NCBI GenBank assembly: GCA_026169375.1
Contig: JAPFCR010000030.1
Location: 62,001 to 126,000, forward strand
Length of the DNA stretch: 64,000 nt
Direction of reading: 5' to 3'
DNA from: Sporosarcina sp.
Lineage (GTDB): Bacteria; Bacillota; Bacilli; Bacillales_A; Planococcaceae
The notes under the pieces are model-generated. The model saw nothing but the letters and a program-made list of their open reading frames with translations. It was not told the origin of the DNA and did no database searches. Both the position numbers and the translations under genes were made by a program. Positions 8,516 to 17,527 of this stretch are shown piece by piece (the first letter of the stretch is position 1; each line of letters starts with the position of its first letter).

Positions 8516-8979
8516 ATTTCTTCCACCATCTCCTCTTTAATATATGGTCCAAAACTAGATCCTATAGCTTGTTTAAATTCTTCAAATAGCTCAGCGGTAA
8601 CAATCCGCTCATCTCTAAATGCAACAAGCAACACACCTTTTACACGTCCTTCTTTAAAAAGTGGAATCGCTCCAAAACTCGTTAATGCTTCGGACACGAT
8701 AATTGGATAATTGTGAAAATCTTTTTTACTTAGCTCGCTTTCCACATCTGACATGCGCATTGGCTTTCCTGTTTTAAAAACATTGCCTGCAATTCCTTTA
8801 CCGGTTTGTAAGATAATCCTTCGATATCGACTACTCTTATTTCCTAATATATACTCCCACTTCAGAACAAAACGGAACTTAGCAGGTTGTACTAGTGCAA
8901 GGGCAACTAAGTCAAATTCAAAATGGTCTTTCACTTTTTTTAAGGCTTGTTCAAAATTAAACTTTTGTTGTGGTTGCAT
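8512..8979 (-). CDS. nreA: Nitrate receptor NreA (GAF domain)
   Basis: 155 aa forming one GAF domain (FDLVALALVQPAKFRFVLKWEYILG, GKGIAGNVFKTGKPM, PIIVSEALTSFGAIPLF). In Staphylococcus, NreA binds nitrate and relieves its inhibition of NreB, so oxygen and nitrate signals combine. It is first of nreA-nreB-nreC, 44 nt after narI, with a 4-nt overlap into nreB. Identification rests on the GAF fold and the exact nreABC order. Confidence 0.9.
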   Translation of the reverse strand: MQPQQKFNFEQALKKVKDHFEFDLVALALVQPAKFRFVLKWEYILGNKSSRYRRIILQTGKGIAGNVFKTGKPMRMSDVESELSKKDFHNYPIIVSEALTSFGAIPLFKEGRVKGVLLVAFRDERIVTAELFEEFKQAIGSSFGPYIKEEMVEEI

Positions 8980-9023
8980 ATTTACTTCTCCCGATCATGA
9001 AATACTTTTCTCTATTTCGTTCG

Positions 9024-9704
9024 TTATTTTGAACGATGTCTTCTATAGACGATATAGCTTCTACCTACATAATTTAATGGGACACTCCACACGTGCACAA
9101 GTCTGGTAAATGGCCAAATTCCCAAGATTAGAAAACCTGAAAGAACATGTAATTTAAAAGCCAGTGGCACATGAGACATATAACTTGCGTCCGCCTGGAA
9201 AATGAATAAATTTCGGAACCAGACTGAAATTGAATCACGGTAATCGAAATCTGGTTGCGTAATGCTCGTTCCAATTACACTATACATTCCGATAAAAACA
9301 ATAAATAATAAAAGTGTGTTGACGATTAAATCAGATGCCGATGATAATTTCCGAACACTTTTTATCGTAAATCGGCGTGATGTTAATATTACCATTCCTA
9401 CGAGCGTAACGATTCCAAAAAAACCGCCTCCCCAAAAGGCACCCATATGGTAAAGTTCATCACTAATACCAACTGCACGCGTCCATTCTTTTGGAATCCC
9501 TAGACCAGCAACATGGCCCAAGAGGACAGGGATTACTCCGATGTGGAATAATAAACTACCAATCATTAACTGCTTTTTTTCAATAAATTCACTCGACTTC
9601 GCTGTCCAACCAAATTGGTCAGTTCGATATCTAAAAATATGACCTCCGATAAACAACGCGATACATATATACGGAAAAACGATCCATAAAAATTGATCTA
9701 CCAT
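9024..9704 (-). CDS. narI: Respiratory nitrate reductase gamma subunit NarI
   Basis: 226 aa, the usual length. ATG at 9704 with AGGAGG is preferred over an upstream in-frame TTG. The membrane cytochrome b subunit has about five helices and carries two b haems that oxidise menaquinol. Candidate haem His ligands lie in GGHIFRYR, LLFHIGVIPVLLGHVAGL and FKLHVLSGFLILGIWPFTRLVH. It is last of narGHJI, just after narJ. Confidence 0.95.
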   Translation of the reverse strand: MVDQFLWIVFPYICIALFIGGHIFRYRTDQFGWTAKSSEFIEKKQLMIGSLLFHIGVIPVLLGHVAGLGIPKEWTRAVGISDELYHMGAFWGGGFFGIVTLVGMVILTSRRFTIKSVRKLSSASDLIVNTLLLFIVFIGMYSVIGTSITQPDFDYRDSISVWFRNLFIFQADASYMSHVPLAFKLHVLSGFLILGIWPFTRLVHVWSVPLNYVGRSYIVYRRHRSK

Positions 9705-9709
9705 TGTCG

Positions 9710-10267
9710 TTACGCCTCCTGCTGAATACAAGACTTAAAGGTTTCTCGTAACCCTTTTATTAAATGAAAGTAAGGACTATTATGCTTTTCTAACGCTTTA
9801 AGTAAGTGATAGGTACCGTCTTCAATTACTGCTAAAAGCATACTAAAACTTTGTGGTGCTCGGTCATCCCCGATCCATTCAGCTGCATAAATAAATTCAC
9901 ACATCAATGGAAGAAAGTCTGATAATTCACTGTCTGGCATATTCAGACCAAACATTTCATAAAGCACTTTTAATTTTGCAAGCATTTGTCCACGATCTTT
10001 CGCATCCTCATACTTCACATACGTCATAAATAAAGTTGTGTCTTTTTGGAAATCAAAAGTATACGTGTATATTTCCTGTATTTCTTCAAGGCTATATTCA
10101 TGCATTTTATCCCAGTATGTTTTCAAACTTTCATACGCCGGATCTGAAGAGTACACAGACTCTTCAAATACCGACGGATGAAACGTACGTTTTTCTGGAT
10201 ACGTAAGTTGATTTGCAAAAAAACCAAAGAGCGGCTTCTCTTCATATAATTTTTCTAAATCAATCAC
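9710..10267 (-). CDS. narJ: Nitrate reductase assembly chaperone NarJ
   Basis: 185 aa from the GTG at 10267, which has a G-rich site (GGGGGGATC) and overlaps the narH stop by 8 nt; an ATG five codons upstream is an alternative. TorD/NarJ-family cytoplasmic chaperone that binds NarG while the molybdenum cofactor is inserted. Features are the all-helical acidic composition, NMPDSELSDFLPLMCEFIYAAE and the C-terminal LEKHNSPYFHLIKGL. Confidence 0.92.
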   Translation of the reverse strand: MIDLEKLYEEKPLFGFFANQLTYPEKRTFHPSVFEESVYSSDPAYESLKTYWDKMHEYSLEEIQEIYTYTFDFQKDTTLFMTYVKYEDAKDRGQMLAKLKVLYEMFGLNMPDSELSDFLPLMCEFIYAAEWIGDDRAPQSFSMLLAVIEDGTYHLLKALEKHNSPYFHLIKGLRETFKSCIQQEA

Positions 10268-11867
10268 GCCAGATCCCCCCATAGAAGTTTTCTTCGTAAA
10301 TTTGTTTACCTGTTTTCTGAGGAGTTACTGGACCGCATCCATCACAACTGCCATCTGCTACTGGAATTGCTGCATAGCTATATGGACTATCAGTTGTCCC
10401 CATGCTGAAATCGCCCATTTCTTCATATCCAGTCGAACCTTGTGAACGATATGCGTTCATATGTCCTGTTCTCGTTGGTGATGAAGGAATAACAAATCGA
10501 TCTTCATATTTTGCAATCGCAAGAAGTCTATACATTTGTTGCGTTGCTTGAGCCGTTAATCCTACTCGATCTAGCCTTGACTCATCAAATTCTTTTCCAG
10601 AAGATAATGCTCTCATATAAGACCTCATCATTGCCATACGTTGCAACGCCTCTTTCACCGTTTTCGTATCGCCAGCCGTAAGCATATTCGCTAAATACTG
10701 TACAGGAATACGCATTTCTTCAATTGCCGGGAAAATCATATCTGGATTTTTAATCGAATCTTTTCCTTCAAAATAGTTCATAATTGGGCTTAACGGTGGC
10801 ACATACCAAACCATTGGAAGCGTACGGTATTCTGGGTGCAGTGGGAATGCCAGCTTATATTCAATCGCCAGTTTATAAACCGGTGAATTTTGAGCTGCTT
10901 CAATCCACTCTTCCGTAATGCCATCTTTTCTAGCTTGTTCAATGATTTCAGGATCATTAGGATCTAGGAATAAATCACATTGAGCTTGATATAAGTCTTG
11001 TTCATCCGGTGTTGCTGCCGCTTCTAATACGCGATCTGCGTCATAGAGTAAAACACCTAAGTAACGAATACGTCCTGTACATGTTTCAGAACAAACTGTA
11101 GGAAGTCCTGATTCAACTCGTGGGAAACAGAATGTACATTTTTCAGCTTTGTTTGTTTTCCAGTTGAAATAAACTTTCTTATACGGACAACCTGTCGTAC
11201 AGTAACGCCAACCACGACATGCTTCTTGGTCAACGAGTACGATTCCATCTTCATCACGTTTATAAATCGCACCTGCCGGACAAGATGCCACACAACTTGG
11301 ATTTAAGCAGTGTTCACATAGTCTTGGTAAATACATCATAAATGCTTGTTCAAAGTTGAATTTGATTTCTTCTTCAATCTTCTCAATGTTTGGATCTTTC
11401 GGTCCTGTAATATGAGCACCTGCTAACTGGTCTTCCCAGTTAGGTCCCCATTCCAAGTCCATATACTCGCCTGTTATCACAGACTTCGCTCGTGCAACTG
11501 GTGTATGCTCACTATCCCCAGCCGTTGTTAATTTTTCATAATCATATGTCCAAGGCTCATAAAAATCTTTCATCTCTGGCATATCTGGGTTATGGAAAAT
11601 TTTACCTAGTGCGATTTTTGAAAGTTTTGATCCTGATTTTAGCTCTAATTTCCCTTTTTTATTAAGTTGCCATCCACCCTTGTAAAGTTCTTGGTCTTCC
11701 CATCGTTTCGGGTAACCAATACCAGGCTTTGTTTCAACGTTGTTAAACCACATATACTCCGCGCCTTCACGGTTCGTCCATGTCGTCTTACACGTCACAC
11801 TACACGTATGACAACCGATACACTTATCTAAATTCATAACCATTGCAATTTGCGCTTTAATTTTCAA
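10260..11867 (-). CDS. narH: Respiratory nitrate reductase beta subunit NarH
   Basis: 535 aa, TTG start with GAGG 9 nt upstream, overlapping narG by 11 nt. The electron-transfer subunit has four cysteine clusters: CIGCHTCSVTC near residue 16, CEHCLNPSCVASCPAGA near 185, CRGWRYCTTGCPYKKVYFNW with the NarH-specific Trp near 218, and CTFCFPRVESGLPTVCSETC near 244. Together they bind three [4Fe-4S] and one [3Fe-4S] cluster. The C-terminal region has the expected WYVPPLSPIM and CDGCGP motifs. Confidence 0.97.
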   Translation of the reverse strand: MKIKAQIAMVMNLDKCIGCHTCSVTCKTTWTNREGAEYMWFNNVETKPGIGYPKRWEDQELYKGGWQLNKKGKLELKSGSKLSKIALGKIFHNPDMPEMKDFYEPWTYDYEKLTTAGDSEHTPVARAKSVITGEYMDLEWGPNWEDQLAGAHITGPKDPNIEKIEEEIKFNFEQAFMMYLPRLCEHCLNPSCVASCPAGAIYKRDEDGIVLVDQEACRGWRYCTTGCPYKKVYFNWKTNKAEKCTFCFPRVESGLPTVCSETCTGRIRYLGVLLYDADRVLEAAATPDEQDLYQAQCDLFLDPNDPEIIEQARKDGITEEWIEAAQNSPVYKLAIEYKLAFPLHPEYRTLPMVWYVPPLSPIMNYFEGKDSIKNPDMIFPAIEEMRIPVQYLANMLTAGDTKTVKEALQRMAMMRSYMRALSSGKEFDESRLDRVGLTAQATQQMYRLLAIAKYEDRFVIPSSPTRTGHMNAYRSQGSTGYEEMGDFSMGTTDSPYSYAAIPVADGSCDGCGPVTPQKTGKQIYEENFYGGIWRD

Positions 11868-14800
11868 GCCAGTTTACCTCCTTCATCTTACGTACAGCTA
11901 CATACACATCACGCTGGTTTCCAATCGGTCCATAATAGTTAAATCCATAACTTAACTGCGCATAGCCACCAACCATTTGTGTTGGTTTCATGTGGATTCT
12001 CGTCGGTGCGTTATGGCTTCCACCGCGCTCGTCTGTTATTTCCGAACCTGGAACTTGAATGTGTTTATCTTGTGCGTGATACATAAACATAGTTCCTTTA
12101 GGCATTCTGTGACTGACAACCGCACGTGCCGTTACAACCCCGTTTCGGTTATAAACTTCTAACCACTGGTTATCATCAATATCATGTTCTTTCGCATCTT
12201 CGTCTGAAATCCAAACAGTTGGTCCACCACGGAATAGCGTCAACATATGTTGATTGTCTTGATAAGTCGAGTGAATATTCCACTTACCATGTGGTGTTAA
12301 ATACCTTAAAACGAGTGAATCTTGTCCGCCGACAATTTGCTTATCTTTTGGACCGAAAACCATTGGCGGTAACGTTGGTTTATAAACAGGTAGCGCTTCT
12401 CCAAAGTCAATAAATAACTCATGATCTAAATAGAAATGCTGTCTTCCTGTAAGTGTTCTGAACGGTACAAGTCTTTCAATATTTGTTGTAAATGGTGAAT
12501 ACCTACGACCTAATTTATTCGAACCTGAGAAAACTGGTGTTGGAATCACTTCTCTCGGCTGTGCTGTAATATTTGCGAATGTAAATCTTTCAGCACCTCT
12601 ATCCGCTGAAATGTCTTTTAATTCTACACCTGTCATTTCTTCTGCAACTTCAAATGCCTTTTGAGACACTTTTCCGTTTGTAGCAGACGATAAGGTTAAC
12701 ATTGCTTCTGCTGCTTGTTTTGCTGTATGCAATTTCGGCAAACCGTTTTTAATCGATTCATCAAAGTAAGTACCGTTAATACTCTTCATCAACTCATACT
12801 CTTCCGCAACAGAGAAACTAACGCCATGCGCGCCTACTTTTCCAGTAGATAATAACGGTCCAAGCGTGACATATTTATCAAATATTTGCGTGTAATCTCT
12901 TTCAACGATTGTCATAGCAGGCATTGTTTTACCTGGAATCGCTTCAACTTCACCCTTTTTCCAATCCTTCACTTCTCCGTAAGGTTGTGCAATTTCTTGG
13001 GAAGAGTCGTGTGCAAGTGGTGTTGTGACAAGGTCTTTATAAATTCCCGGTAAATGTGTTTTTGCCATTGTAGAAAATGCTTCCGCAATTGCACGATAAA
13101 TATCCCAGTCTGAACGCGATTCCCAAAGTGGGTCGACTGCTGGATTAAACGGATGCACGAATGGATGCATATCCGTCGATGATAAATCATGCTTTTCATA
13201 CCATGTTGCTGCTGGTAAAACAACGTCTGCATACAACGGCGTTGCTGTCATTCGGAAATCTAATGCAACAAGCAAATCAAGTTTACCTTCTACATCTTCA
13301 CGCCAAGCCATTTCTTCGGGCTTCAAATCTTCGTTAGGTGTTGCAAGGAGACCGTCCGACGCACCAAATAAGTGCTTCATAAAGTACTCTTGGCCTTTTG
13401 CTGAACTTGAAACGAGATTTGAACGCCATACGAATAATGAACGCGGGAAGTTCTCAGGTGCACCCGGGTCTTCTGCCGCAAATTCAAGCTCTCCTGATTT
13501 GAGTTGATCTACTGTATAATCAACGATCTCTTCTGTTGTCGTTTTTCCTTCTTTTGCCGCTTCTTCTGCGAATGTTAAGCTGTTTTTATTAAACTGTGGG
13601 TAAGAAGGCAACCAACCGAGTCGAGCGGCTAAGACGTTATAATCAGCTGGGTGTTCATAACGTGCTTCTCCAGCTGTTGGAGACATCAGTAAGTCAGCGC
13701 CCATTTCTTCATATTTCCACTGATCCGTTGCAAAGTAAAAGAATGATGTTGCGTTTTGCAATCTTGGCGGTGCTTGCCAGTCTCTCGCAAACGCAATTGT
13801 TCCCCAACCTTCAATCGGACGACATTTTTCTTGACCAACGTAGTGTGCCCAACCGCCGCCGTTCACACCTTGCGAGGCAGTTAACGTCACAAGATTTAAA
13901 ATCGAACGATAAATCGTATCACTGTTAAACCAGTGGTTAATTCCAGCACCCATAATAATCATTGATCGTCCACCTGTATCAATTGCGTTTTGCGCAAATT
14001 CATGTGCAATTTGCGTAACAAGTTCAGGTTTTACGCTCGTGATTTTCTCTTGCCACGCTGGTGTGTACAATGATTCTGCATCATCATATCCCTTCGCTTC
14101 AAGTGGATGTCCAATTCGGTTAACACCATACTGACTTAACATTAAATCGTGAACAGTTGCGACGAGACGTTCTTTTCCATCACTGCATGTGATTTTCTTA
14201 GCAGGAATTGGTCTTCTAAATGTTCCATTGGCAACATTATCGAAATAAGGAAAAATAATTTCTTTCCACTCTGCTTCATGTTCTGCTACTGATAATGCCG
14301 GTTCGATTTGTGAACCATCTTCGTTTTCTAAGATAAGGTTCCATTTCACATCATCTTCCCAGCGTTGTCCCATCGTACCGTTTGGCACAATCACTTCATT
14401 TGCTGCTTCATCGAAAATAACCGGTTTCCACTCCGCATGTTGTGAATCATTTCCTAAATCACTTGCACGTAGGAAACGTCCTGCTTTATAAGCATCTTCA
14501 TGCTCTTCAAGTAAAATTAAAAATGGCATATCTGTATATTGTTTTGCATAATTTAAAAACATTGGTTCTTTTCGTTTTTCATAATACTCATCTAAAATAA
14601 CATGCGTCATCGCTTGTGCAACCGCAGCATCTGAACCTGGATGTGCTGCAATCCAATCATCTGCGTGTACAACACTTTCCGCATAGTCCGGTGCTACAGA
14701 AACTACTTTTGTTCCTTTATATCGAACTTCAGTTAAGAAGTGTGCATCTGGTGTTCTCGTTAATGGAACGTTAGAACCCCACATAATAATGTAGCCAGAG

Positions 14801-15552
14801 TTATACCAGTCACTTGATTCCGGTACGTCTGTCTGCTCTCCCCAAATTTGTGGTGATGATGGTGGTAAGTCTGCATACCAGTCGTAGAAACTGAGCATCT
14901 CTCCACCTAATAAAGAAATAAAACGTGCACCTGACGCATAACTAACCATCGACATTGCTGGGATTGGGGTAAACCCTGCAATACGGTCTGGACCATGCTT
15001 CTGAATTGTGTGGATAAGTTGTGCAGCAATCATAATCGTCGCATCTCGCCAATCAACTCGAACATGCCCGCCTTTACCGCGTGCCGTTTTATATTTATTT
15101 GCTTTTTCAGGATCTTCGACAATACTTGCCCAAGCTTTCACTGGATCTTTCAATTCTGAAACGGTTTTAGTCCACATACGCCATAACTTACCTCTTATAT
15201 AAGGGTGCTTAATTCTTAATGGACTATATTCATACCAAGAGAAAGATGCACCACGTGGACATCCTCTAGGCTCGAACTCAGGCATATCGGGACCACAAGA
15301 AGGATAGTCAATCTGTTGGTTTTCCCACGTAATAATGCCGTTTTTCACGAATACTTTCCAACTACAAGAACCGGTACAGTTTACACCATGCGTCGTTCGT
15401 ACAACTTTGTCATGTGACCAACGCTGGCGATACATATTCTCCCATTCTCTACTCTTTTCTTCCAGAATTGACCAGTTTCCAGAGAATCGTTCAATTGGCT
15501 TAAAATAATTCAATCCGAACTTTCTTTTTCGCTTCTGCTTTTGCATTTGCAT
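11857..15552 (-). CDS. narG: Respiratory nitrate reductase alpha subunit NarG
   Basis: 1231 aa from the ATG at 15552, with AAGGAG 6 nt upstream; a TTG six codons earlier is less likely. Catalytic Mo-bisMGD subunit reducing nitrate to nitrite. The FS0 iron-sulfur ligands HGVNCTGSC and YPSCGPDMPEFEPRGCPRG lie near residues 55-105, and the MGD-binding and active-site segments include GYIIMWGSNVPLTRTPDAHF and YPQF-type loops. No twin-arginine signal of the archaeal kind is present, so the active site should face the cytoplasm. First gene of narGHJI-nreABC-hemerythrin, behind an NreC box. Confidence 0.97.
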   Translation of the reverse strand: MQMQKQKRKRKFGLNYFKPIERFSGNWSILEEKSREWENMYRQRWSHDKVVRTTHGVNCTGSCSWKVFVKNGIITWENQQIDYPSCGPDMPEFEPRGCPRGASFSWYEYSPLRIKHPYIRGKLWRMWTKTVSELKDPVKAWASIVEDPEKANKYKTARGKGGHVRVDWRDATIMIAAQLIHTIQKHGPDRIAGFTPIPAMSMVSYASGARFISLLGGEMLSFYDWYADLPPSSPQIWGEQTDVPESSDWYNSGYIIMWGSNVPLTRTPDAHFLTEVRYKGTKVVSVAPDYAESVVHADDWIAAHPGSDAAVAQAMTHVILDEYYEKRKEPMFLNYAKQYTDMPFLILLEEHEDAYKAGRFLRASDLGNDSQHAEWKPVIFDEAANEVIVPNGTMGQRWEDDVKWNLILENEDGSQIEPALSVAEHEAEWKEIIFPYFDNVANGTFRRPIPAKKITCSDGKERLVATVHDLMLSQYGVNRIGHPLEAKGYDDAESLYTPAWQEKITSVKPELVTQIAHEFAQNAIDTGGRSMIIMGAGINHWFNSDTIYRSILNLVTLTASQGVNGGGWAHYVGQEKCRPIEGWGTIAFARDWQAPPRLQNATSFFYFATDQWKYEEMGADLLMSPTAGEARYEHPADYNVLAARLGWLPSYPQFNKNSLTFAEEAAKEGKTTTEEIVDYTVDQLKSGELEFAAEDPGAPENFPRSLFVWRSNLVSSSAKGQEYFMKHLFGASDGLLATPNEDLKPEEMAWREDVEGKLDLLVALDFRMTATPLYADVVLPAATWYEKHDLSSTDMHPFVHPFNPAVDPLWESRSDWDIYRAIAEAFSTMAKTHLPGIYKDLVTTPLAHDSSQEIAQPYGEVKDWKKGEVEAIPGKTMPAMTIVERDYTQIFDKYVTLGPLLSTGKVGAHGVSFSVAEEYELMKSINGTYFDESIKNGLPKLHTAKQAAEAMLTLSSATNGKVSQKAFEVAEEMTGVELKDISADRGAERFTFANITAQPREVIPTPVFSGSNKLGRRYSPFTTNIERLVPFRTLTGRQHFYLDHELFIDFGEALPVYKPTLPPMVFGPKDKQIVGGQDSLVLRYLTPHGKWNIHSTYQDNQHMLTLFRGGPTVWISDEDAKEHDIDDNQWLEVYNRNGVVTARAVVSHRMPKGTMFMYHAQDKHIQVPGSEITDERGGSHNAPTRIHMKPTQMVGGYAQLSYGFNYYGPIGNQRDVYVAVRKMKEVNWLEN

Positions 15553-15632
15553 GAACAGCTCCTTCTTCAATAACTTCCATAAGTTAACGTTGTAATTTAA
15601 ACAGGACTTAAAACAACATTCATCTGCTTTCT

Positions 15633-15676
15633 ATTGTAAGGATAAACAAAAGGACTTCCTATTAGGGATAGTCCTA
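15633..15676 (-). promoter_or_regulatory. narG promoter with NreC box
   Basis: The palindrome at 15663-15676 (TAGGG-ATAG-TCCTA) matches the NreC motif with one mismatch. A TACAAT -10 element (minus strand) lies at 15633-15638, 24 nt from the box, almost the same geometry as at narK. The inferred start site is about 75 nt upstream of narG. Confidence 0.72.
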
Positions 15677-15787
15677 ATTCTTAAATTCTATACCCTATCC
15701 TCTTCATAATAAACAAAATAATAAAATGATCTAATTATTCTGGAAAAACAGAAGAAAGAAGTTAACCAATAAGTAGATAAAATTAAA

Positions 15788-15824
15788 AAAATGCGCAAGA
15801 AAGTATTAATTTCTCGCGCATTTT
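15788..15824 (-). terminator. Terminator after the nrd operon
   Basis: A 15-bp inverted repeat with one wobble pair (15788-15802 with 15810-15824) and a 7-nt loop, followed on the minus strand by a run of seven T. It lies about 250 nt beyond nrdF and separates the nrd transcript from the narG promoter. Confidence 0.8.
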
Positions 15825-15840
15825 GAATGTGATTTTATTA

Positions 15841-16060
15841 TGTAGAAGGACCCAGAAAATCGTCAGAAAAGTTAACACTCCTACAAGAGCCGTCGTGAAG
15901 AACGGCTTTTATAAGTAGAAGCGCAGCATTAACAAAGTGCGTAATTCCTACAAAAATTGCAGAAATAGGATAAATTGTACGCTACGTTATGAAAGGAACT
16001 GAAGTCATTCTCCTAGAAAAGGAATCATTCCGACGAATTCTAAGTTGTTAGAACAGATTT
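15841..16060. other. Structured non-coding stretch downstream of nrdF
   Basis: Part of the 518-nt gap between narG and nrdF. No ORF with a plausible start was found. It contains a GC-rich hairpin (agccgt at 15888-15893, acggct at 15902-15907) followed by TTTTAT on the plus strand, and recurring tagaag/ctacaa words around it. It may be the 3' UTR of nrdF, a small RNA end or a worn dispersed repeat; the sequence does not decide. Confidence 0.35.
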
Positions 16061-16070
16061 TTAATTTATT

Positions 16071-17108
16071 TTATAAATCGTCAAAACCATTTAAATCGCT
16101 TGTTTTAACGTATTGTCTTGAAGCTTGTTCAAAGAAATCTGTTTTTGTATCATCAAAGCTATCTACATAGGCTTTGATCCAACGCATTGGATTTTTCGTA
16201 TGCTCAGGATAAATTTCACTTAACCCTAGCATTCTTAACATTTTATTCGCTCGATATTTAACATATCCCGCCATCTCTTCTAAATCAATGCCATCGATAT
16301 CTTTTAAAACATATTCACTCCAAAGTGTTTCTTGCTCTACAGAATGTCTAAATTGATCATAAATCCACTCTGTAAACTCTTCTGTATTATATTCCGGATT
16401 TTCAGCTAGTGCTGCACGGAAAATATCACTAATTGCTTTACCGTGCTGCAATTCATCACGGTTAATATATGAAACCATTGTCGACGTTCCAACCATTTTT
16501 TGGTTACGTGCTAAGTTATAGAAGAAAGCAAATCCACTATAGAAGAATAAGCCTTCAAGAAGTGTTGTATAAACCATTGCTTTTAGTGTCGTTTCGATTG
16601 TCGGATTTTCAACAAAGTTATTATATACTTCAACAATTCGCTCGTTACGACGCATAAGCACTTCATCTGTACGTCCCATTTCAAATGATTCAATTTGCTT
16701 ATCAAGTGTTGTTACAGATGACAAAACATAAGCGTAGCTATGATTATGCTCACTTTCTTGATCTGCGATTGTCGCCATTAAAGACTTTACAGCCGGGTCT
16801 GTCGTGTAATCTGCAATTTTTAAAGCAATTGTCGTTTGTGGACCATCAAGTGTTGCTAAGAGTCCAATAATCTTTAAAAATGCATCTTGCTCTTGCGCTG
16901 ATAAAGTTGAAAACTGCTTCACGTCTTGTGTCATATCTACTTCATTTGCTGTCCAAAACAAAGAACGAATTCTTTGTCTTAATGTATAAAAATGAGGGTA
17001 GGCTAAATCATTCCAATTTAAAATACCACTCGCTTTTCCACCAAATATCGCCGTTGCTTTGTTTGGATTTGCTGGATTTAGTGCTTTCACTCTTGTAAGT
17101 TTGTCCAA
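16071..17108 (-). CDS. nrdF: Class I ribonucleotide reductase beta subunit (NrdF-type)
   Basis: 345 aa from the TTG at 17108, which has AAGGAG 10 nt upstream; an ATG eight codons earlier lies inside the flavodoxin gene without a site. The radical-generating subunit keeps all six di-metal ligands: D88 (TLDGPQ), E118 and H121 (QESEHNHSY), E185 (LLEGLFFYSGF), E219 and H222 (RDELQHGKAI), and the radical Tyr Y125. Dimetal-tyrosyl chemistry is therefore expected. The start overlaps the flavodoxin gene by 22 nt, the last of nrdE-flavodoxin-nrdF. Whether the metal is Mn or Fe cannot be read from sequence. Confidence 0.93.
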   Translation of the reverse strand: MDKLTRVKALNPANPNKATAIFGGKASGILNWNDLAYPHFYTLRQRIRSLFWTANEVDMTQDVKQFSTLSAQEQDAFLKIIGLLATLDGPQTTIALKIADYTTDPAVKSLMATIADQESEHNHSYAYVLSSVTTLDKQIESFEMGRTDEVLMRRNERIVEVYNNFVENPTIETTLKAMVYTTLLEGLFFYSGFAFFYNLARNQKMVGTSTMVSYINRDELQHGKAISDIFRAALAENPEYNTEEFTEWIYDQFRHSVEQETLWSEYVLKDIDGIDLEEMAGYVKYRANKMLRMLGLSEIYPEHTKNPMRWIKAYVDSFDDTKTDFFEQASRQYVKTSDLNGFDDL

Positions 17109-17527
17109 TGTTGTATAACTCCTTCCGTCCATTTCACTACTTGTTCTTCTTGTGTACCTCTTGGGCTTTGTTCAATTCTAAGTGGCGCATAATCGGACTC
17201 GTAAAACTTTGCTAACTTCACCGCAGCTGAACAAAATAAAGCGTCGCCGCCAAATTGTGTATCGCCTGTTCCAAAAACATATACATTTTCTGGTTTATAG
17301 CCTACATCTGCAACGAAATCTTTTACCTCATCCGGTGTTGCACCTTTGTCCCACGTAAAAGAACCAATCATCATCACATCATAATCACGCGGGGACGGTA
17401 TAACGCCCCCACCGATTCGATAAGATGTGACCTCTATATTTTTTTCTTTCAATATTTCTTCAATTATATCAGCGACTTCCTCTGTATTCCCGCTCCACGA
17501 CGCATATGCGATTAAGAATGACACCAT
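17087..17527 (-). CDS. Flavodoxin in the nrdI position
   Basis: 146 aa. FMN-binding flavodoxin with phosphate loop ASWSGNTEE near residues 9-17, the isoalloxazine-contact segment GSFTWDKGATPDEVKDFV and GTGDTQFGGDALFCSAAVKL. It resembles ordinary long-chain electron-transfer flavodoxins (YkuN/YkuP type) more than NrdI, which is shorter and has a different Gly-rich loop. It lies between nrdE and nrdF with overlaps on both sides (16 and 22 nt), where nrdI is expected. It may supply the oxidant or reductant for the NrdF cofactor or regenerate the tyrosyl radical. That role is inference. Confidence 0.9.
   Translation of the reverse strand: MVSFLIAYASWSGNTEEVADIIEEILKEKNIEVTSYRIGGGVIPSPRDYDVMMIGSFTWDKGATPDEVKDFVADVGYKPENVYVFGTGDTQFGGDALFCSAAVKLAKFYESDYAPLRIEQSPRGTQEEQVVKWTEGVIQHWTNLQE

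Noticed and set aside
11057..11293. 78-codon minus-strand ORF within narH in another frame
   Set aside because: It only restates the narH cysteine region in a shifted frame and has no start signal.
13596..13928. 110-codon plus-strand ORF antisense to narG
   Set aside because: It is a shadow of narG: no ribosome site, no family resemblance, and codon pattern dictated by the real gene.
16071..17108. NrdF as a metal-free (class Ie-like) radical subunit
   Set aside because: All six metal ligands and the radical Tyr are conserved, so ordinary dimetal chemistry is expected.
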